Shown here piece by piece: positions 7,193-15,269 of a DNA stretch of 23,029 nucleotides; within the stretch, counting starts at the first letter, position 1; each line of letters opens with the position of its first letter. A model generated the notes under the pieces. It saw only the letters and a program-made list of their open reading frames with translations. It made no database searches and was not told the origin of the DNA. A program made the position numbers and the translations under genes. The stretch is from positions 1 through 23,029 of the forward strand of contig UQWU01000027.1 in assembly GCA_900544885.1 (NCBI GenBank), in the 5' to 3' direction. Origin of the DNA: an uncultured Phascolarctobacterium sp. Its GTDB lineage: Bacteria > Bacillota > Negativicutes > Acidaminococcales > Acidaminococcaceae.

Positions 7193-9139
7193 ATGAAGTC
7201 CAAGTTTACTAATGGTTTGTTGATGAGTGCATTGATTGGTTCTTTAATGGGTATCAGTGCCGAAGCTTTTGCTGCTGAATTGCAGGAATTTGCTCTTGAT
7301 ACTATGGTGGTAACTGCGACAAGAACAGAAAAACGTGATGTTGAAGTTCCGGCTAGTACTACTGTTTTAACCAATAAAGATTTACAACGTACAGGTGCTC
7401 AAAACCTGCAAGTTGCTTTAGGGCGAGTTCCTGGTTTAGCTTATAAAACTTTTGGCCCTGGTGGTGCTGCTATGGGAACCATGGCTAATGAAATTGCTAT
7501 TCGTGGCGTAAGTAATGGTACTTTAATTATGCTCAACGGTGCACCTATAAACTTGCGTGGTAAATATTTTTTAGATGCTATTCCGGTAGATAATGTTGAA
7601 AAAGTAGAAATTATCAAAGGTAGCGGCTCTGTATTATATGGCAGTGAAGCTATGGGCGGTGTAATCAACATTATTACTAAAAATAAATTCAATAATTCTG
7701 TTAAAGTTGGCGTAGGTAATTATGGCCAGCAAGTGTATGAAGCAAATGTAGGAACAGATAAAGTTTCTTTAGGTTACAATTTAGAAAAATGGGGTAGTGT
7801 AGATACTATTTCACGTTCACATGACAAAGGTGATAAACATACTGATATGACTGGTTCTGAAAAACGTAATTTGTTCTTGAACTACAATATCAACGATGAT
7901 TTGAATTTGCTGTATAACTATTATGAAACTAATGTACGATATGATACTTGGTTTGATAGCAAATATAAAGATGTGCCTGAAGGCGGTGCTTTACAACAAA
8001 ATCGTCAGTATATCAGCAAACAAAATATGGTTCAATTGAATTATAACAACGAAGAAAATGGCCTGAAAGGTAATTTATATTATAACCAAAATAAATTAAC
8101 TGCGGATGGTTTTACTAATTATAATACTTTTGGTAAATATCAAGGAAAATTATACAATACTGAAGAAAAAAATAGAACTTATGGCGTTGATATTCAAAAG
8201 GTATGGAATACAAGCTCTAAAGGTCAATTAGTATTGGGGTCCAGCTATCAAAACGAATTCTACGATGATTACACTAAAGCAGGTAAATACACTGATAGAA
8301 ATATTTATGCTGTATATGGTCAATATGATCATAAATTTGATGATAGAAATGAATTTATTTTTGGTGCACGTGAAACTTGGACAACTGCAGGTTATAGAGA
8401 CCAAAACTATGATAACTTCAGCATGTCCGGACAATATGCGTATAAATTATCTTCTGATGAAACGGTATATGCAAATGTAAGCCAATCTTTCATTATGCCT
8501 ACTTTTGCTCAAATGTACGGTGCTAGTGATACTGCTATTTCTAATCCTGATTTAAAACCGCAGAAAGGTACTAACTATGAAATTGGTTGGAAAAAATTAA
8601 GTGGCGACCATTCTTGGAAAGCAGCAGTTTATCATATGGATATTACAGATAATATTACTTCTTCTTGGAATGGTGATAAATCTGAATATACGTATATCAA
8701 CCAAGATTTTAAAAATACTGGTGTAGAACTGACTTGTGATGTTCAAGGTAAAGATGGTTGGTCTTATAATTGGGGCGTAAATTATATGGATCCTAAAGTT
8801 AAAGACAGTGGTGAAAAAGCTAAAAAACCGTATTGGGATCGTAAGTATGGTAGATGGCAATTAAATGGTGGTATTAGCTACACTCAAGATAAATGGGAGG
8901 CTAGCTTGCAAGGTACATTCTTAGCAAAGAGAGTAGGTTCCATGAGCTCTAAACATTCTTTTAATGAAAAACCGTATTTCCTTACTAGTTTAACTACTAC
9001 ATATACTGCTGATGAACAAAATTCTGTAACTTTGGCAGTAGATAATCTTTTAAATAGAGAAGATAACTTGAGCCACACTGGTTCTGAATACTATTCTACT
9101 CCGTGTAACTTTATGCTGACTTATAATTATAAATTCTAG
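7193..9139 (+). CDS. TonB-dependent outer-membrane receptor, BtuB-like, first copy
   Basis: 648 residues. The signal peptide ends near AEAFA-AEL (residue 27/28). A TonB box-like DTMVVTATR (36-44) follows and closely resembles the BtuB TonB box. The plug domain shows the expected IAIRGVSNGTLIMLNG, VEIIKGSGSVLYGSEAMGG and VINIITK motifs. The rest is a 22-stranded-type barrel with many aromatic strand ends, finishing YNYKF with a C-terminal Phe. By family it takes up a large cofactor or chelate across the outer membrane using TonB energy. Control by the cobalamin riboswitch directly upstream makes a corrinoid (or a cobalt chelate) the best guess. AGGAG (7176-7180) lies 12 nt before the ATG, a rather long gap. 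A second receptor begins 15 bp after the stop. No TonB/ExbBD genes are in the window. Confidence 0.93.
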   Translation: MKSKFTNGLLMSALIGSLMGISAEAFAAELQEFALDTMVVTATRTEKRDVEVPASTTVLTNKDLQRTGAQNLQVALGRVPGLAYKTFGPGGAAMGTMANEIAIRGVSNGTLIMLNGAPINLRGKYFLDAIPVDNVEKVEIIKGSGSVLYGSEAMGGVINIITKNKFNNSVKVGVGNYGQQVYEANVGTDKVSLGYNLEKWGSVDTISRSHDKGDKHTDMTGSEKRNLFLNYNINDDLNLLYNYYETNVRYDTWFDSKYKDVPEGGALQQNRQYISKQNMVQLNYNNEENGLKGNLYYNQNKLTADGFTNYNTFGKYQGKLYNTEEKNRTYGVDIQKVWNTSSKGQLVLGSSYQNEFYDDYTKAGKYTDRNIYAVYGQYDHKFDDRNEFIFGARETWTTAGYRDQNYDNFSMSGQYAYKLSSDETVYANVSQSFIMPTFAQMYGASDTAISNPDLKPQKGTNYEIGWKKLSGDHSWKAAVYHMDITDNITSSWNGDKSEYTYINQDFKNTGVELTCDVQGKDGWSYNWGVNYMDPKVKDSGEKAKKPYWDRKYGRWQLNGGISYTQDKWEASLQGTFLAKRVGSMSSKHSFNEKPYFLTSLTTTYTADEQNSVTLAVDNLLNREDNLSHTGSEYYSTPCNFMLTYNYKF

Positions 9140-9253
9140 TTGTGAGGTAAATATATGAAAAATAAATTCAAAAAAGGTTTGTTGATGAGTGCATTGATTG
9201 GTTCTTTAATGGGTATCAGTGCCGAAGCTTTTGCTGCTGAATTGCAGGAATTT
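7214..9253 (+). repeat. 78-bp identical segment shared by the two receptor genes
   Basis: Bases 7214-7291 and 9176-9253 are identical over all 78 bp. They code for the signal peptide and first mature residues (GLLMSALIGS onward to QEF). Both sides then differ, including at silent sites: DTMVVTATR is encoded differently in the two copies although the peptide is the same. The span given covers both copies; only the two 78-bp ends are the repeat. Confidence 0.95.
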
Positions 9254-11137
9254 AGTTTGGATACCATGGTAGTAACTGCAACAAGAACAGAAAAACGTGA
9301 TATTGATGTTCCTGCAGCAGTAGAAGTATTTGATGAAGAAGCTATTGCTAAAAGTAATGCTGCCAATGCTTTTGATGTATTACGTGATGGCCTTGGCGTA
9401 TTAACTCAAGCTCAAGGCTTTAATGGTACCTCTATGGGTACTATGACCAGTAAAATCATGATTCGTGGTGTCGAAAAAGGTACATTGGTATTGGTAAATG
9501 GTGTACCTATGAACATGGATGGCAAATATAATCTAGAAGATATTCCTGCGGAATCTATAGAAAAGATTGAATTAGTAAAAGGCGGCGGCTCGGTATTATA
9601 TGGTAGTGATGCCACAGGCGGTGTTATCAATATCATCACTAAAAAGCATTTGAACAATCGTATCAAAGTTGAAGTAGGCAATTTTGGTAAAGAACGCTAC
9701 AATGTAAGCGTAGGTGCTAAAAACTTTAATATCGTAGCAGGGTTAGAAAATCGTGGTTATGCCGATAAAATGAGTGGTTTTGTTGGAAAGCCTACTTCTA
9801 AAACTACTGTTTACGATTATGGTAAAGGTGAACGGAAAAGTGTTTTATGGAATTGGAACATTACTGATGGCTTAACTTTTACTCATAGTTGGTCTAATAA
9901 TAAACATCAATATTGGCAGAAAAAATATCTGACTGGTGAAAGAAGTCAGAATAATTACTATGAAGATACGGATAATATGTTTTTAATGCAGTATGATAAA
10001 GATGGTTGGAAAGCTGACATATCTTATGGTACTCAAGAAAAAACATATGACAAAGCGCCTATAAAAAAAGGAGTTTTAGGTGATAAAGCACCATATAGTG
10101 GACGTAAAGGCCACAACACTAATATTGACTTGCAAAAACAATTTAATTTTGGTGAAAATACTTTGTTAGTAGGTACTTCTTATCAAAAGGAAGATATGGA
10201 TACTTTTGCTTCTAAAGATAATACTAGTAGTAATTATCAAAGAGATAACTATTCTATCTATGCTTCTTATGATTGGAAGGTTTCCGATAATTCAAATCTG
10301 ATTTTCAATGCTCGTGAAACTTGGGCTACAGGCTGTGAAGGCACCCAAACTAATTTGAAAACAGGCAAAACTACTGTAGTCGATAATGATAATTTGAGCA
10401 AATTTACACCTGAAGTACAATATATTGTCAAATTAAATGACGATAGTAGTTTTTACGCAAAAGCAGGTAAATCTTTCCGTTTGCCTAACTTAACTCAGCT
10501 TTATGGTACTGGCAATATTAATCCTGCATTGAATTTAAAACCAGAACAGGGTACTCATTACGAACTTGGTTATAAAGCAGAGTTTGATAAGTCTACTTTA
10601 AAAGTAGCTTTATTCAACTATAAGATAAAAGATTCTATTGATGCCGATGTTACTTATGATAAAGATGGTAATATCGATGAGGTAGATTATCGTAATGAAA
10701 ATGTTAAAAATACTGGTATAGAAGTTTCTTATAGCATGAATCATGATGAAAGATTTAGCAGCAGTATCGGCTTTACCTGGCAATCTCCTAAAGTACAGAA
10801 TAGTAATCTGTATGGTGATGATGATTGGTATGATGTTTATAATAAATATCAAATTCAAGGTAGCGTAAACTATAAATTAGCTAAATTTGATGCTTCTTTG
10901 AGTGCAAACTTTGTTGGTGATAGAACTTCTAGCCGAGCATCTTTAACAAAACCACAAAGAGAAATGAAGCCACAATGCTTTACTGATTTGCATTTCTCTT
11001 ATGCTCCTGAAAAAAATCAAAGAGCATTCCTGCATATTAATAATTTATTTGATAGATTGGACATTACTTCCAATAGTACTGCTAACTATTATTCATTGGG
11101 CAGAAACTTTATGCTGGGATACGAATATAATTTCTAA
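9155..11137 (+). CDS. TonB-dependent outer-membrane receptor, BtuB-like, second copy
   Basis: 660 residues. The signal peptide and TonB box (DTMVVTATR, residues 36-44) match the first receptor almost exactly, but the plug and barrel are clearly diverged. The plug reads IMIRGVEKGTLVLVNGVPMN, IEKIELVKGGGSVLYGSDATGG and VINIITKKH. The barrel contains FRLPNLTQLYGTGN, a conserved barrel segment of this family, and ends GYEYNF. The two receptors are thus old paralogues with different extracellular loops, probably with different or complementary ligands. A TGAGGT ribosome binding site lies 8 nt before the ATG. After the stop, a 14-bp hairpin separates it from the lipoprotein gene. Confidence 0.93.
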   Translation: MKNKFKKGLLMSALIGSLMGISAEAFAAELQEFSLDTMVVTATRTEKRDIDVPAAVEVFDEEAIAKSNAANAFDVLRDGLGVLTQAQGFNGTSMGTMTSKIMIRGVEKGTLVLVNGVPMNMDGKYNLEDIPAESIEKIELVKGGGSVLYGSDATGGVINIITKKHLNNRIKVEVGNFGKERYNVSVGAKNFNIVAGLENRGYADKMSGFVGKPTSKTTVYDYGKGERKSVLWNWNITDGLTFTHSWSNNKHQYWQKKYLTGERSQNNYYEDTDNMFLMQYDKDGWKADISYGTQEKTYDKAPIKKGVLGDKAPYSGRKGHNTNIDLQKQFNFGENTLLVGTSYQKEDMDTFASKDNTSSNYQRDNYSIYASYDWKVSDNSNLIFNARETWATGCEGTQTNLKTGKTTVVDNDNLSKFTPEVQYIVKLNDDSSFYAKAGKSFRLPNLTQLYGTGNINPALNLKPEQGTHYELGYKAEFDKSTLKVALFNYKIKDSIDADVTYDKDGNIDEVDYRNENVKNTGIEVSYSMNHDERFSSSIGFTWQSPKVQNSNLYGDDDWYDVYNKYQIQGSVNYKLAKFDASLSANFVGDRTSSRASLTKPQREMKPQCFTDLHFSYAPEKNQRAFLHINNLFDRLDITSNSTANYYSLGRNFMLGYEYNF

Positions 11138-11155
11138 AATAATAATGTCTTTTTA

Positions 11156-11191
11156 TATAATCTTGGGCGGCTTAGGTCGTCCAAGATTATA
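11156..11191 (+). terminator. Hairpin without T-tract between receptor and lipoprotein genes
   Basis: TATAATCTTGGGCG (11156-11169), an 8-nt loop, and CGTCCAAGATTATA (11178-11191) give a 14-bp stem with one G-U. The next bases are CTTATAATAG, so there is no U-run and it is at best a weak terminator. It may instead protect or process the upstream receptor mRNA and lower expression of the inner genes. A TATAAT at 11194-11199 right after it has no convincing -35 box. Confidence 0.55.
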
Positions 11192-11215
11192 CTTATAATA
11201 GTATGAGTGTGATGT

Positions 11216-12169
11216 ATGAAGAAATTAATTTATTTGCTTTTGGTAATGATCATTGTTTGCGTTAGTGGTTGTAATTTATCTAAGAATACAGAACAACGAA
11301 ATGCTACTGAAAACTACCAAGTTACAGATGATTTGGGGACTGTTTTGCACTTTGAAAAAGCTCCTCAAAGAATTATTACTTCTAATTTATCGTATCAGGA
11401 TATTTTGTGTGAATTAATTACTGTAGATCGTTTTGCAGCAGTATCAGCCAATTCTCTAGATGAAGATTATTCTTTTACTGCTGATAAAGTAAAAAATGTA
11501 CCCAATAAATATTATCAGCCGATAAATGCTGAGGCTATTTTAAAATATAAACCTGATGTTTATATTACATCTGATGAAACTCCTGTAGTTGTAAATAATA
11601 CTTTAGAAGATATGGGGGTAAAAGTATTTGTGATAAAAGCTTCACATAGCTATCAGGATATTCAACATAGCATTGTTAAATTAGCTGAATTAGTAAATGA
11701 ACAAGAAAAAGGACAAGCGATGCTTCGAAAAATGGATGCACGCAGAAACGCTTTAAAAGAGAAAATACAAACTACACGAAAATCTTCAGATAAAATTGTG
11801 GTAGAATTAACATATAATGGTACTTATGGTATGCGCCAAGATATTTTTGGCGTTTTATGTGAATTGAGTATGTGTAAAAATGGTATGCAGATAATGCCTG
11901 CTCCTTCAAGTACTGTGGTAAGTAAAGAACGATTAGTTGATTTAAATCCTGATGTTTTGTTATTACCGAAATGGAGCTTTTTAGGTAAACATAATTCTGA
12001 TACTTATTTACAGCAAATTATAGCAGACCCTGCTTACAAAGATATGCAATGTATAAAAAATAGAACCGTGTATAAATTTCCAGAAAAATATCGTTATTGT
12101 GCTTCACAATATGTAGTGGAATCAGCAGAGAATTTGGCTAGGATTGTTTATCCTGAATGTTATCAATAA
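11216..12169 (+). CDS. Substrate-binding lipoprotein of an iron/B12-type ABC importer (BtuF-like)
   Basis: 317 residues starting with a lipoprotein signal: MKKLIYLLLV, then VSGC with the lipidated Cys at 19. The mature part fits the periplasmic binding protein type 2 family (PF01497 type): VTDDLGTVLHFEKAPQRII at the start, LKYKPDVYIT in the first lobe, a long bridging helix (about 150-185), then VDLNPDVLLLP in the second lobe and AENLARIVYP near the end. It would bind a corrinoid or metal chelate in the envelope and hand it to an inner-membrane transporter. The ribosome binding site is weak (GAGTGTG region), in line with lower output than the receptors. The usual FecCD/BtuC permease gene does not follow; the next genes are a small secreted protein and an ATPase. 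Confidence 0.88.
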   Translation: MKKLIYLLLVMIIVCVSGCNLSKNTEQRNATENYQVTDDLGTVLHFEKAPQRIITSNLSYQDILCELITVDRFAAVSANSLDEDYSFTADKVKNVPNKYYQPINAEAILKYKPDVYITSDETPVVVNNTLEDMGVKVFVIKASHSYQDIQHSIVKLAELVNEQEKGQAMLRKMDARRNALKEKIQTTRKSSDKIVVELTYNGTYGMRQDIFGVLCELSMCKNGMQIMPAPSSTVVSKERLVDLNPDVLLLPKWSFLGKHNSDTYLQQIIADPAYKDMQCIKNRTVYKFPEKYRYCASQYVVESAENLARIVYPECYQ

Positions 12170-12183
12170 GAAAGAGGTACTCT

Positions 12184-12735
12184 ATGAAAAAATTACGTTT
12201 ACTGTGCTTTATGCTGTTGGGTTGTTTATGCGTTATCGGCAGCTCTGCTTCTGCTGCCGGCAAAATGACTATGGATCGAGATAAGGCATTGACTAATCTG
12301 ACAACTAATTTTCAGTATGATCGCAATGAGTTAGCTGGTTTTCTTGATAAAGGCATTAGCTACACCGAATTAAGAAATATCTGCCTGCATGCATATGCTG
12401 CTAAAAAGCCTTTGATTTATGTGGCAGATTTGCGTGCTAAATATGGATGGACAAGAGTAAAATATTTATTGGGTTTGACTCCGGAAAAATTTGCTGAACG
12501 GGAAATGGATTACAAGGCAGAACGTTTGGAGCGGCTTTTTGGCTTAGCTTCTAAAGATACGAAAAAATATATGCAGATGGGTTATTCTGCTCATCAAGTA
12601 AAGCGTGCGATGTTTATTGCTATGCACTGCGATAAAAGTGTGGAAGAACTTTTGGCGATGAAGACGCGACAACAAAAATGGGGAGATATTTGTGAAAGTT
12701 TGGGATTGCCACGAGATGCTTGTATGCATAAATAA
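12184..12735 (+). CDS. Small secreted helical protein with two internal repeats, unknown function
   Basis: I do not recognise this family with certainty. ATG 12184 is chosen because AGAGG (12173-12177) precedes it by 6 nt and a clean signal peptide (MKKLRLLCFMLLGCLC, cleavage near ASA-AG) begins there; an upstream in-frame start at 12157 overlaps the lipoprotein gene. The 183-residue product is mostly helical and contains two similar ~43-residue units: one from GISYTELRNICLHAYAAKKP to LLGL and one from GYSAHQVKRAMFIAMHCDKS to SLGL. Both end with a W-x(5-6)-L-G-L pattern. The spacing (14 bp after the lipoprotein gene, 30 bp before the ATPase gene) argues for a role in the same uptake system, perhaps as a periplasmic adaptor, but that is inference. 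Cys residues near the C terminus (CESL, DACM) are noted. Confidence 0.6.
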   Translation: MKKLRLLCFMLLGCLCVIGSSASAAGKMTMDRDKALTNLTTNFQYDRNELAGFLDKGISYTELRNICLHAYAAKKPLIYVADLRAKYGWTRVKYLLGLTPEKFAEREMDYKAERLERLFGLASKDTKKYMQMGYSAHQVKRAMFIAMHCDKSVEELLAMKTRQQKWGDICESLGLPRDACMHK

Positions 12736-12765
12736 ATCAATTTTAAAGATGCGAGGTTAAAAAAC

Positions 12766-13599
12766 GTGAATGATTCTGTTTTAGAAATAAAAAATCTTTC
12801 TATTGGTTATGGTTGTCGTTGTGTTATTAAAGATGCGAATTTTACGATTAAGCAAGGGGAGTTAGTGGGGATTATCGGCTGTAATGGTGCTGGTAAAAGT
12901 ACCTTGCTGAAAACTATCCGTGGTATGCTGCCAAAACAGTCAGGTGAAGTGAAATATTTTGGACGTCCTCTAGAAGAGTACAGTGATAAGGATTTGGCGA
13001 AAAAAGTAGCATATTTACAGCAACACGTAGAAGTTGGTTTTGGTTATACAGGTCAGGATATTGTACTAGCTGGGCGTTATCCCTATATGAAATGGTGGGA
13101 GCGTGAACATGAAGCGGATAAACGTTTGGCTTTAGATTGCATGAGTTATACAGGTACGCGTGAATTGGCGGATATACCGGTAACAGAGGTTTCCGGCGGT
13201 CAAAAGCAGCGTATTCTTTTGGCGAAGGTTTTGGCACAGCAAACACCGATTCTTTTTTTGGATGAGCCTACTACTGGTCTTGATATGGTTTATCAGGAGG
13301 AAATTTTTCGCTTTGCCAGAGAATTGGCTAATATGGGGAAAACAGTGTTGATGGTTGTTCATGAATTGAATTTAGCTGCTAAATATTGTAGCCGTATTTT
13401 ACTTTTAGGTGAAGGCAGACTTTTAGCCGATGATGTACCGGAGAAAGTTTTTACGGAAGAGCTTTTAGGACGTGCTTATCATGCTGATATTGAGGTTGTG
13501 CGCAATCCGTTGAATAATAGTTTAGAAATTACAACACGTGTCGATGAGTCGGTAAAGGAGAAAGAAGCAGCTTTATTGCATAAGATTTGCTGCTTTTAG
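12766..13599 (+). CDS. FecE/BtuD-type ABC transporter ATPase
   Basis: 277 residues from GTG 12766, with GCGAGG (12751-12756) as ribosome binding site; no ATG lies in frame nearby. Motifs: Walker A GCNGAGKST (38-46), Q-loop YLQQ (Q85), LAGRYPYMKWW (the family hallmark after the Q-loop), signature VSGGQKQR (142-149), Walker B LFLDEPTTGLD (D166, E167) and H-loop VVHELNLA. This places it with the iron-siderophore/heme/cobalamin importers that use FecCD-type permeases. No such permease is next to it. The next gene, 8 bp on, is the S-component-like membrane protein of an ECF transporter. It may work with a permease coded elsewhere or with an unusual partner here. About 25 C-terminal residues beyond the core (VKEKEAALLHKICCF) include a CC pair. 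Confidence 0.92.
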   Translation: MNDSVLEIKNLSIGYGCRCVIKDANFTIKQGELVGIIGCNGAGKSTLLKTIRGMLPKQSGEVKYFGRPLEEYSDKDLAKKVAYLQQHVEVGFGYTGQDIVLAGRYPYMKWWEREHEADKRLALDCMSYTGTRELADIPVTEVSGGQKQRILLAKVLAQQTPILFLDEPTTGLDMVYQEEIFRFARELANMGKTVLMVVHELNLAAKYCSRILLLGEGRLLADDVPEKVFTEELLGRAYHADIEVVRNPLNNSLEITTRVDESVKEKEAALLHKICCF

Positions 13600-13607
13600 G
13601 ATAAAAG

Positions 13608-15266
13608 ATGATACTACGTATATTGCTAATGCTGTTTTTCTGCTGTATAAGTACGGTAAATGCTTTGGCAGGAGCCAAGGTAGATGCGGTCTATCCTTAT
13701 AATTTACAGGAACGCAATCTGCATACAGTGGAGGGCGGCAGCACCATGCCCTTATATTTAAATATTATGAATTATGATAACCCTGCGGCAGAGGAGGCAA
13801 GGATTGAAGTGCTTATGCCTCAGGGTTTTACGGCTTTACCGAATGCGAAGTGGCATTTAGAAGAGCGAGATGGGCAGAAAGTAGCAGTATCTACTTGGAA
13901 TTTGCCTGCGTATTACGGTCAAAGCTTTGATCTTTTGTATTTGCGTCCTGAAGGTGGTACGTCTGAAGGTGAGCAGCAGGTAAGCGTAAAAATAACTACG
14001 CCGTCCTGGCAGAATGTTCAAAATCTACCTTTTACTTATAAAGCACAGGCTACTGCAACCGAGATACAGGGGAAGCCGAAAGTTGATGCTAGTCGTTTTA
14101 ACTGGTATATTCAAAGTGTTACTTTACCGGTAGATAATTTAGGACATATGGATGATCGAGCTGCTGAAGGTGTTATTTATGTTCGTGATACTACTTTTGA
14201 AAGCTTTCGTAACCGTATGACTGGTGAAGGTGCTACTAATTGGAGTGCAGTCTTTAATCATCCGGCAACGCACGTGATGCTAGAAATGCGTAATCCGCAG
14301 AAGGATGTGCGGATGTTAAAGTTTAAAGCTCAGCTTATTGATAAAGAAACAGGTAAGGCTGTTCCGGGCTTGATTACATCGGGTAAGGTAAGTGATGATT
14401 CGGAACATGGTTGGGCTGGCGAAACTGGTAGTGATGATGTAAGTACAGCTTTAATTTCTTTAGATGGAAAGAAAAACCAAACTTTTATTTTACCGTTATA
14501 TGTTGATTACTTTACAGTTTTAGATGGCGATTATATGTTGCGTGTAACAGTCAGCGGCAACGGTCAGGAAAAGGTGCAGGAGGTGCCCTTAACTATTGCC
14601 AAAAAGAATAATCTTGGTTTAATTGCAGTAGGATTTTCCTTCCTCTGCTTTGTGCTGGTTTGCTTACGTGCCTATTGTCTGCCTCGTTGTATTGAACGTA
14701 TCGGCGCGAAGGGAGCAATTAGTGTAGCCTTGTTTGCAGCTTTGGCTTTTGGCGGGATTACTTTGCCGACAACATTTTTGGGTGATTTGCTCCATGTTTT
14801 CTTAGGCCCTTTTTCCGGCTTTTTAACCGGAGTTTTAAGCGGCATTCTGCAATATCTCTTGATTGTAGCACTGCTTGTACTGTTTAGGGCTCCCGGTGCA
14901 TTATCTTTAATGTTCTTTGTTAAATATATGCTTTCCGGCCTAATGTTGGGGCATTTTACACCTTTAGGTTTGTTAAGTATGTCGGTTTATGTTGCAGTAT
15001 TAGAAACAGTATTATATCTGACTGGTTTCTATAAAGTGAAGCATTTGACAAAGAAATATATGCTAGTGATAGCAGTGTGTATAGGCTTAGCCGATGCGGC
15101 GATTACCTTTGTTAATCTGGAACAAATGATGTTCTTCTACCGTTTATATTATGCAGATTGGTATTTGGCATTGTATATGCTGATTAATGGTTTATTATAT
15201 AGCAGTATCGGAGCATGGCTCGGCTATAGGACAGGCACAAAATTAAAGCAGGTTTTGGGGGAATAA
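13608..15266 (+). CDS. Membrane protein: extracytoplasmic beta-rich region joined to an ECF S-component-like domain
   Basis: 552 residues. Residues 1-20 form a signal peptide (ALA-GA). Residues ~22-330 are extracytoplasmic and beta-rich. The first half (about 40-135, with MPLYLNIMN, VLMPQGFTAL) looks like an Ig-like/NEW3-like sandwich; the second (about 165-330) may be another sandwich. A TM helix (336-357) is followed by a short cytoplasmic basic stretch and about six more helices (370-388, 392-420, 430-450, 453-472, 484-502, 517-540). GPFSGFLTGVLSG and the final INGLLYSSIGAWLGYRTG resemble ECF substrate-binding (S) components. The gene sits directly before EcfA (3 bp) and EcfT, in the usual place for the S-component. 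The beta-rich part may dock the binding lipoprotein or capture substrate; that is inference. The ribosome binding site AGGA overlaps the previous stop. Confidence 0.65.
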   Translation: MILRILLMLFFCCISTVNALAGAKVDAVYPYNLQERNLHTVEGGSTMPLYLNIMNYDNPAAEEARIEVLMPQGFTALPNAKWHLEERDGQKVAVSTWNLPAYYGQSFDLLYLRPEGGTSEGEQQVSVKITTPSWQNVQNLPFTYKAQATATEIQGKPKVDASRFNWYIQSVTLPVDNLGHMDDRAAEGVIYVRDTTFESFRNRMTGEGATNWSAVFNHPATHVMLEMRNPQKDVRMLKFKAQLIDKETGKAVPGLITSGKVSDDSEHGWAGETGSDDVSTALISLDGKKNQTFILPLYVDYFTVLDGDYMLRVTVSGNGQEKVQEVPLTIAKKNNLGLIAVGFSFLCFVLVCLRAYCLPRCIERIGAKGAISVALFAALAFGGITLPTTFLGDLLHVFLGPFSGFLTGVLSGILQYLLIVALLVLFRAPGALSLMFFVKYMLSGLMLGHFTPLGLLSMSVYVAVLETVLYLTGFYKVKHLTKKYMLVIAVCIGLADAAITFVNLEQMMFFYRLYYADWYLALYMLINGLLYSSIGAWLGYRTGTKLKQVLGE

Positions 15267-15269
15267 AGT

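Noticed and set aside
11001..11198. Short plus-strand open frame over the end of the second receptor gene
   Set aside because: It lies in another frame of the receptor gene and crosses the hairpin; no ribosome binding site.
12157..12183. ATG at 12157 as start of the small helical protein
   Set aside because: It would overlap the lipoprotein gene, has no ribosome binding site, and puts charged residues ahead of a clean signal peptide that begins at 12184.
13608..15266. The membrane protein as the missing FecCD/BtuC permease
   Set aside because: FecCD permeases have about ten TM helices over ~330 residues and no large N-terminal exported domain; this protein has about seven and none of the FecCD motifs I know.
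13608..15266. The membrane protein as a CbiM/NikM cobalt or nickel S component
   Set aside because: CbiM/NikM proteins begin with a mature N-terminal Met-His metal site; this protein has a signal peptide and long beta-rich region instead, and no such His motif.
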